From: Phoronis pallida
Taxonomy: Eukaryota; Phoronida; Phoronidae
Reading direction: 5' to 3'
Assembly (NCBI GenBank): GCA_028565715.1
Contig: JAOXYC010206239.1
Coordinates: forward strand, 1 to 11,490
DNA length: 11,490 bases
Shown: positions 1 through 7,500 of the stretch, in pieces
Layout: each line of letters opens with the position of its first letter
Position numbering within the stretch: the stretch's first letter is position 1
Position numbers and translations under genes: made by a program
The notes under the pieces: model-generated
Database searches by the model: none
What the model saw: only the letters and a program-made list of their open reading frames with translations
What the model was told of the DNA's origin: nothing

Positions 1-1252
1 CTCTACGGAAGGGTGGGGCCTAAAATGTCCGAGCCTCACACCCCGTCATGAAAAAGGTGAAGTACCCCCCCCGGGGTTCCGAGTCGAAACTGAGGCCACT
101 TGTCTAAATGCTTTAAAAGGGAGGCCGATAGGACCCCTCACAGAACCGACCTGATCAAAGTTCCGATACAAGTCAATTACTTTATATCTATTGCGTAATT
201 ACCGCGCCATTGTTATAAATGGTTAGCGGTATGTAGTACTATTCAGATTTCTGCTTCATTACTTTATTGCCCACTTGGACAACATGGAATTGTTATTCTT
301 AGATCTTAGATAAGGGTGAGAATCTGGGTAGTGTAAGTGTCTCGCGCTGTTGTCCAACATGTGTAGCTGGGAAGTCCTGTTTACTTTTGACCAGCACTGC
401 TACCTATTGGTAACAGTTGATACCAATTAGATATTAGTTCTCCGTGCATCTACATAAGAAAAGTTTGGTCAGAATTAATAAATACTTAAAGATACTCTCT
501 CTGCGTTGATCCAATTTTATACAAGTTCTGTGTTGAACATAACTCGCTTGTTGCATCTGAGTAAAAAATTTTTTTAAAAATATAAAGGGATTTGCTTTGT
601 GTCCAATAAAAACCTAGTCATAATATATTATATCGTTCTACTACGGTTTGTTTACCTATTTTACTATGATTTGTTTACATCTCCATGTTCGCTACTTGTC
701 AGTGTATACCTATTCAGTATTTAGTTACCTGTTCATTCATCCCATTGTGTTTCAACCGCCTGTACAGTTTAATCATGTTTCGCGCCGTTTGCCACGCTCT
801 TTCATTCATTGGCTACTTGTTTTGCCGCGCTTTGACGCCCTCTGTATTTCTAGTTATATTATTTGTTCATTTATTTTGCTGTCCAGTCTTTGTTATTTAT
901 GTTCATTCTGTGATGTACTATCCTCTGAAGAAGAAAGCTAGGGATTTTAATAGTTTTAATATCTTTGCGTCAGCTCCAGAGTGGACATTTTAATGTATTT
1001 TATAAAAACCTAGTCTTTAGACAAGGTTTTGACTTTTATTAGATACAAAGCTCTCAAATCACTCCTTACAGATTTGTTTTGGATTTTTTTACTCAAATGC
1101 AAGTTAGTCATGTTCAACAATGGACTCATTCACAAAATCTCTAGTTGATTTGCATTTTGAAGCTGTATGGATTTGAACCAACGCAGAGAAAGTACCTTTA
1201 AAATCATTTTTGTTATACTACCTTAGTTAACAAAGCGTATTGTTTTCATCAG
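1..1252 (+). other. Upstream intron tail of RECK, no exon seen
   Basis: The first exon opens in mid-codon behind an acceptor (ttttcatcag, ending at 1252), so this stretch should be the 3' end of an intron. I looked for a further CC4-type exon (paired cysteines, CC-x7-C-x3-C) in all frames and saw none. The open frames around 648-993 read as low-complexity F/Y/C/S-rich peptide without domain character. The first 130 bp are GC- and CpG-richer than the rest, with a C8-GGGG run near 65-76. A 14-bp direct repeat flanks 620-1001 (separate entry). Confidence 0.7.
606..1015. repeat. Segment flanked by 14-bp direct repeats; possible retroposed insertion
   Basis: ATAAAAACCTAGTC occurs at 606-619 and again, identically, at 1002-1015. 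The 382 bp between them (620-1001) differ in texture from the flanks, with TTTGCCGCGC, GCGTCAGCTCC and a CTGAAGAAG motif near 925-933. A 14-bp perfect repeat is the right size for a target-site duplication of an L1-like or SINE insertion (general knowledge), but I see no poly-A tail, RT motif or A/B boxes inside. The identity of any element is therefore open, and the repeat could be part of a dispersed family instead. Confidence 0.3.
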
Positions 1253-1548
1253 GTCTGCCGTGCTGTGAAGAATCACCTGTGAGAAGCTGTAGAGATGAAT
1301 GTCGCCGTCTTCTAGTCTCAGACAAAACTGATGATGAGATTCTCACCATTCTCTCAGAGACATGTTCCCAAGTGAACCCTTCAGATGGTGGCATGTGGCA
1401 GTGTTTCTTCCGTATGTCGGTGCCTAGTCAAGCGCGTGAGCCGGACACTGACCCCGTACATACCATAGATATCGTTGGTATTGATAGTGCTAAGTTACAG
1501 TGTTGTGTACACTCAACCAGTAGATCCTGTCAAGAGCTCTGTGTGCAG
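1253..1548 (+). CDS. RECK: RECK exon A: CC4 repeat 4 and start of CC4 repeat 5
   Basis: Acceptor ttttcatcag ends at 1252; donor CAG|GTTAGT at 1549. Phase 1 in, phase 0 out, 296 nt, residues 1-99. The peptide has CC4-type spacing C4C5-x7-C13-x3-C17-x20-C38-x12-C51, including WQCF at 49-52. The second repeat opens with C84C85-x7-C93-x3-C97. The two repeats share CC-x7-C-x3-C exactly. In vertebrate RECK the CC4 region binds Wnt7 and its repeats are tandem; the numbering as 4 and 5 comes from distance to the CRD and is inferred. A frame continuing into the intron to 1608 is only readthrough. The following intron (1549-1877, 329 bp) shows an A-run and nothing else. Confidence 0.92.
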
Positions 1549-4500
1549 GTTAGTTGTGTGTCATCTGTTGACAACATCCATTCCAATAGAAACCATATAA
1601 ATATGTAATTGGCCTAACATGACTAGAGGGAAATGTGTTCGTAAATAATTTGACATTGCTACCGTGTTTTGGTGTTTTTGCTTCTGTCTTATAAACATGA
1701 TTTTTAAAAAAAAAAATTGTCACTTTGTAATGTTACTAACACATGTGTATACAAAATGTGACTAAAAAATTACTGATGAATGTGAATTTCTTCACTGAGA
1801 TGACTTTGATATATTCTAATGTGAAAAACTAATAATATCACTTAATAAGAATTGTTTTTTCTCTTTGTTTTGCACAGACATACAGTAGTCAGTTTACCAA
1901 GTGGTCAGAAATGAACTCAAACTGCTTACAGAATCCAAAGGAGGGGAAATTAAAGGACTGTCTTGATAGATGTAAGATCTCTCTCATTATTCATTGCCCG
2001 GTCTATGATGCACAACATTGTTATTATTATGATTACAATCCCAATGTCAGTTAAAAAAGTCGCCAAATTTCAATTCCGAACATGAAAATTGCACATATCA
2101 ATTGCAGAATCTCTGCCGTTTTAGAATATTTGGCAATTATCTTGTTTAGATTTTTTTTTTGAGAAAAGAAAATTTTTCCAGTGTAGCCTATTTAGCTACG
2201 AAATGTGTGGATCAAGATCCATATAGACTTTTGCATCAACTTATTATCCTTGTTTGGCAGGGGACACACTGTGAATACAAGAGTTATGGTTTGACTGATA
2301 ATATTTTGGTTGACGAGAAAAATGTTTTTTAAAAGTGTTGAACTTATTTGTTATGGTTACAGTGGAAACGCCGTGTACAGTTGGATGCACAGGATTGAGT
2401 TACTGTTCAAACTTCAACGGCCGTCCATCGGAGTACTTCCGTAGTTGTAATGCACAATCAGATTTAAACGCAGAAAACCTTCTCACCTCTGAGAGCATCA
2501 TCTCATATCTACAGGCTTCTGTGTCAGGTGAATCTTTCAACTGACTACAATCATTCTTGGTGGCGAAATTCGTTTTAGATTGTGTGCCAAAACCTGCAGA
2601 CTTATTTTAGAAAATAGGAAATTATTAATTTCTTTGTAATTTTTTATGTTCATTATCTGTTTTATGTGTCTCCTAATTCATGAATGAATGTTTTTTTAAT
2701 ATTTTTATTTAATGTAATTTTACTCATGTATATTTTTTTTTTAAAAATTGTAATAAAGTGACACTAAAATAAACGTTTTACTTACATACTTACTTACTTT
2801 ATAAGTTAAACAAAGCTGTCATTTGTTGTGTTACAGTTGACAAGGAGTGTAACCCTGCTTTCTGGAAGGCCATTGCCTGCACATACTATATTAAACCATG
2901 TCATCGTCAGTCATTGGAATCACACATCTGCAGGTATTATTAATATACAGCTATAACAATTAGCTCAACCATTGAAAAATAAACATAAATTTCTCTTTTG
3001 TAAACACATTTTATCATTAACTACTTCGAAGAAGGTATAATTCTAAATATCAAGCTACTCCCCGGCTAATTGTGCCACGGTTAACCATGGTTGACAATGG
3101 TCAACCATGGTTGGCCATGTTTGGCAACACTTGACCATGGTTAACCATGGTTGATTATGGCGTCATTTGGCAGGGGCTGTGCCATTTGGGTCAGAAGAAT
3201 TACCATAATTCGACATATAGAAAAGACCTTTGTAAAATTGGCTACTTAATCACACATGCATATCTATTTATATGAAATTCCTCTCTGTGAAAGAATAAAT
3301 TTTATGGTTTATGTATTTTTTTTAATTTATCATCACTAAGTGATACATAAAAAGTTTATTAGTCTTTTCTTTATACTGATAAATTTAAACTTTTTGAAAA
3401 AGTTTTAAATTAATTGTCATTTCAGGTCAGATTGTGTGAGAATGTTGAGTAAGTGTGTTCCTAACTTACCACCTGGTATGACAGTAGATAGTGTCTGTGA
3501 TGAACTGGGTTCAACTGGCAGTAATCATTCATGTATTTCACCAACAAACTACCTCAGTAAGTATAAATGTTGAGTAAGTGTTTTCCTAACAATTTAGTAA
3601 ATGGTAAATTCCGTATTAGTTTTGCCCACTCTAAGTTACCATTAGGCCCTTAAACTACTCAATAGTGCGGTCCAGGGTCTGTTACCTTTATTACACTGAA
3701 TGTCGGTCTGTAATTTTTGCTGGTGATGTCACTTGCACTGAGGGTCTAACCAAATTCATTATAATCCACCAATGTTCAAGTAATACATCTAGCAAGTAAA
3801 TCATTTAAGAAAGATGTATTTGCTAGGTTACTAGATAATGTTTAGTTTAACTGTACAAATTGTCAGGATAGTTTCCCAAAAATATGAAATTTCTGTGGAA
3901 AAAAACTCATAGAGATTGTATGATTATATAAAAACAATGTAATAAATGTTTTTTTTTCTGTTATATTTTATTTTCCTATTTCAGAAGAAAGTGAAGATAA
4001 ATCGCACCAGTCCGAGGTGACTCACCCATGTTCACCTAATCCATGTAACTCTAGTCAAATATGTATGGTCAACAGAAGAAAGTGTCGTCATGGACACCAC
4101 TGTAAATCATATGTCTGTAAAAATGGTATGTCATATTTTGGGACTGTTTTTGATAACAATTGCTATTCTGGTATGTATTGCCTTTCAGAGACAACATTTG
4201 TGAATATTAGTTTTTAGATATAGTAATACTTTTTTGTACATTTGGTGAATGATGTGTTCCTCTGTCAGGAATGTATTGCTTTTAAGTTGACCTTGTCGAT
4301 GCGTTCCTTTTTTCAACAGTTAATAGTGTTGCTCTGGTTATGGTCTTAAATTGATTTACTTAGTTTATAATTAAGAATATAATGATAATTTCAATATTAT
4401 ATTTTTTTTATATAAATATCCAAGGTTAAATATAAAAACCATGTTTTCAGGCTGCCTCCTAGGTGAGGCGAGCAGTACTACAGTAAGTCATAGTACACAT

Positions 4501-7500
4501 GTACTCATACCTAACCCAAGTAGGGAACATGTACAACTCAACTGTCATAAGATATGTCACTGTGGTCACCGTGGTATCCTGGGGAATTGTGTTGATACAG
4601 AGTGTGTAAGATCTGATAGCTGTCTTGTTGGAGGACAAATTTATGGTACGTTGTAAAATAACTCTTGCTAAATTCTTGCATTTCATCATTGTAAACAAGA
4701 AATATTGTTAATAAAATGTTGTTGTTTATAAATACTAAATAATCAGAAACAGTAGCTAAGCTGATGCAAAAGGACTCTAGACTAAATTATTCATACATTA
4801 GATTTTGGTACCATGCTCATTTGCCCATGTTTGGGCAATTGTAAATTGATTGATTTGTTTTTGGAAATTATGAAAAGTATTCAACATACTGGATATGTTT
4901 TTTGATTTGGGTAGCTCGTGTATTTTATGTAATTGTATATTGAACGTTTTCCTACAGCTCATGAAAAGTATACAACGCGTGGTGTATGCCAGCACTGTCT
5001 GTGTTTTGCTAAAGAGATGCTGTGTACGGAGAGGAACTGTCTGTCTACTAGTGCAACCAAGGAGGAAGAGAGACAACACACAGGATTACCATGTAACTGT
5101 CCTAACATGTATGACCCCGTGTGTGCAGTACATGGACAGACATTTGGCAATCCATGTCTAGCTAGGTACAATTTTTGCTCAGTTTATTTGGTCTTGTTAC
5201 ATGTAATTATATCTCTTTAGGAAGATGGTGTGCTAATTAATCATGTAGTAATCTTCTAAATAATGTACTATCAAGGTTGTTTATCTTCTGCTTTGTCCAC
5301 AGTTCTATTCTATATAATGCTTTTAAATATATTTATTTTATGTAACTGCCATGAACTGAACTGAATGTCAAAATCAATGTATTTGCTTAATTCAATCTTT
5401 AAAACATAAAATGATGAAAGGGATTGGAAACTGAGTCCCCCATCATGAGAACTCTTCCCAGTGAGCTGCTTTCTGAGTGCTTCAGTCTCTGTGCTTACAT
5501 TTTGAACTATCAAACGTTTTGAATGGTGCTTGCAGGTGTTCTGGTGTTGTGGATGAGAACTTCAAGTTTGGTGCCTGTCATGCTATGGACCCCTGTCTTA
5601 ACAACCCTTGTGGACCAGGAAGGAAGTAAGATTCAACGTCATACTCATATTGCACTTTTTACGATGGAATTTTAAAGATAAACATAAATTGAAGTTAAAG
5701 AAATACAGATTAAAGCACATTTGTTTCGATATTTCAAACTTTATTAAGTTTTTCGTCAGGAACTCGACAAAAGAAAAAAAAAAGTAAAACAAATTTTTAA
5801 TTCAACAATTAAGTTAAAAAAAGAAACGTCTTGTATATTGGAATATACAATTTATTTGTCTTTTATTTTCAAACAATTTATTTGTTGTCCTTGTAGGTGT
5901 ATTGCCCGTCGCCAGGTGTGTCTCAGTGATCGTCAGTCTCAGTGTCCTCAACATGAGTGTGTGTCACAGGACGTCCAGTGTAACAAGCGCCACCATGAGC
6001 CAGTATGTGACACTCGTGCTGATGAGCATGTCAGTCTGTGTTACCTTATTGCGGCTAATAGAAAGTTTGAACACCATGGACACTGCCTGGTAAGTTTAAT
6101 CTGTGGTACCTTATTGCGGCTAATAGAAAGTTTGAACATCATGGACACTGCCTGGTAAGTTTAATGTCCCTCAGGTTTCTATGTTTGACCCATTAAAAAC
6201 ATTTCAAAATGGTCAAATCTGAAAACCAGCACTATCTCCGACGACAGGAACAGAAAAAAAAATACTGAGCAGAACCGTGGGACACAGCAGTTATCTATGA
6301 TTATATGATCCTATTTGAAATACACTGAATAATGTCCTGTAGAGTATCACTCTGGATATTGCTTATCCAACTTTAGTGCATCGGAGCCCACAGATTATTG
6401 AATTAAAACATTTTACATTATTGTAACCAATGATAACTAGCTGATCAGATTATCGTACATTGTAGAGAGGCTGTAGGCGTACTGGTGTGGTGTGTGCACA
6501 CAATGGGGAGACGTACCCCAATGAATGTCAAGCTTGGGCTGAGAGAGTGGCTACCGACTATGCAGGACCATGTCAACAAGTTGGTCGTATCAGTAGTAAG
6601 CTTTTTACAACGGTCTTTGTTTCACAATTCCAACTTGGTCCTAACATGGTAAACTGAATGATAAATGGTTTCCTGCAAATATTGTTAATTTTGATTATTA
6701 CGGAAAAGAAACAAACAATGCATCACCAACATCTTATCATTCTCCCCTACCTCTGAACATATAGTCACAACCTGCTAGATTATTCTCTTTCACCACATGA
6801 ATCAAATAAACAAATAGTGACAGGAACTCGAAAATCTAATCGCTCGATGAACATTGCATGCTTATTGTTTGTTCAAGAAATGGACTTGATGTTTGGTGAG
6901 GCTCAAGTTTTATTACCGCCACCTCATTCACACGGTCAAATAATATTCAAAGAACTCATTAAGTAAAATTCAATGCCTAATTTCATGTTGTTGTTCTAGG
7001 TAACCAGGAGGACTCCGAGTGTGATAAAGTCACGTGTCCCAGAGTTCAACCTAAAGATTGTCAAGCAATAACTCCCCCTGGTACATGTTGTCCAATATGT
7101 GGTAAGACTGATTATATGCATGAATATTGTTAGACATCCAGTTGTAGAAGATTTATTATATTGAAATTGAGTCGAATACTGGAACTAGTTTATTACTCGC
7201 GTAATGTTGCGTTCATATCGCATGGACTTCAGGCTGACAAGTGATGGACTGTTTGACTGATGCCCCACCTATCGGTCAGACTAGGAAACTCCATCACTAG
7301 TCAGCCTGAATTCCATGCGATATGGACTCAACTTTACGTGAATAAGACTGACTATCTCCATAAATCTTTTGCATTAGAAACAAATTCATTAAAGGGAATA
7401 CACATTCTTCATCAAAGTTTACCATTACATGCAAGATTATCATTTAGTGCATGAAAATTTTATAGGGAGTGAATTTTAAATCATTTACACACTGCATCAG

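Noticed and set aside
271-358. 10-bp inverted pair ttggacaaca / tgttgtccaa
   Set aside because: 63-bp loop and only 10 bp; compatible with chance.
648-993. Two overlapping + strand open frames of about 100 codons
   Set aside because: Composition is F/Y/C/S/I-rich low-complexity from T-rich DNA, with no domain and no RECK similarity; it lies in the upstream intron.
4895-5161. + strand frame overlapping exon H in another register
   Set aside because: The register starting at 4957 gives Kazal cysteines and matches RECK; this one does not.
4459-5171. Minus-strand open frames (4459-4698, 4798-5079, 4959-5171)
   Set aside because: Antisense shadows of RECK exons G and H; no splice or domain support on the minus strand.
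5310-5792. Minus-strand frames in the introns around exon I
   Set aside because: AT-rich random frames (F/K/N/L-rich) with no recognisable protein.
7260-7454. 64-codon + strand frame
   Set aside because: Lies over the right arm of the foldback; no protein features.
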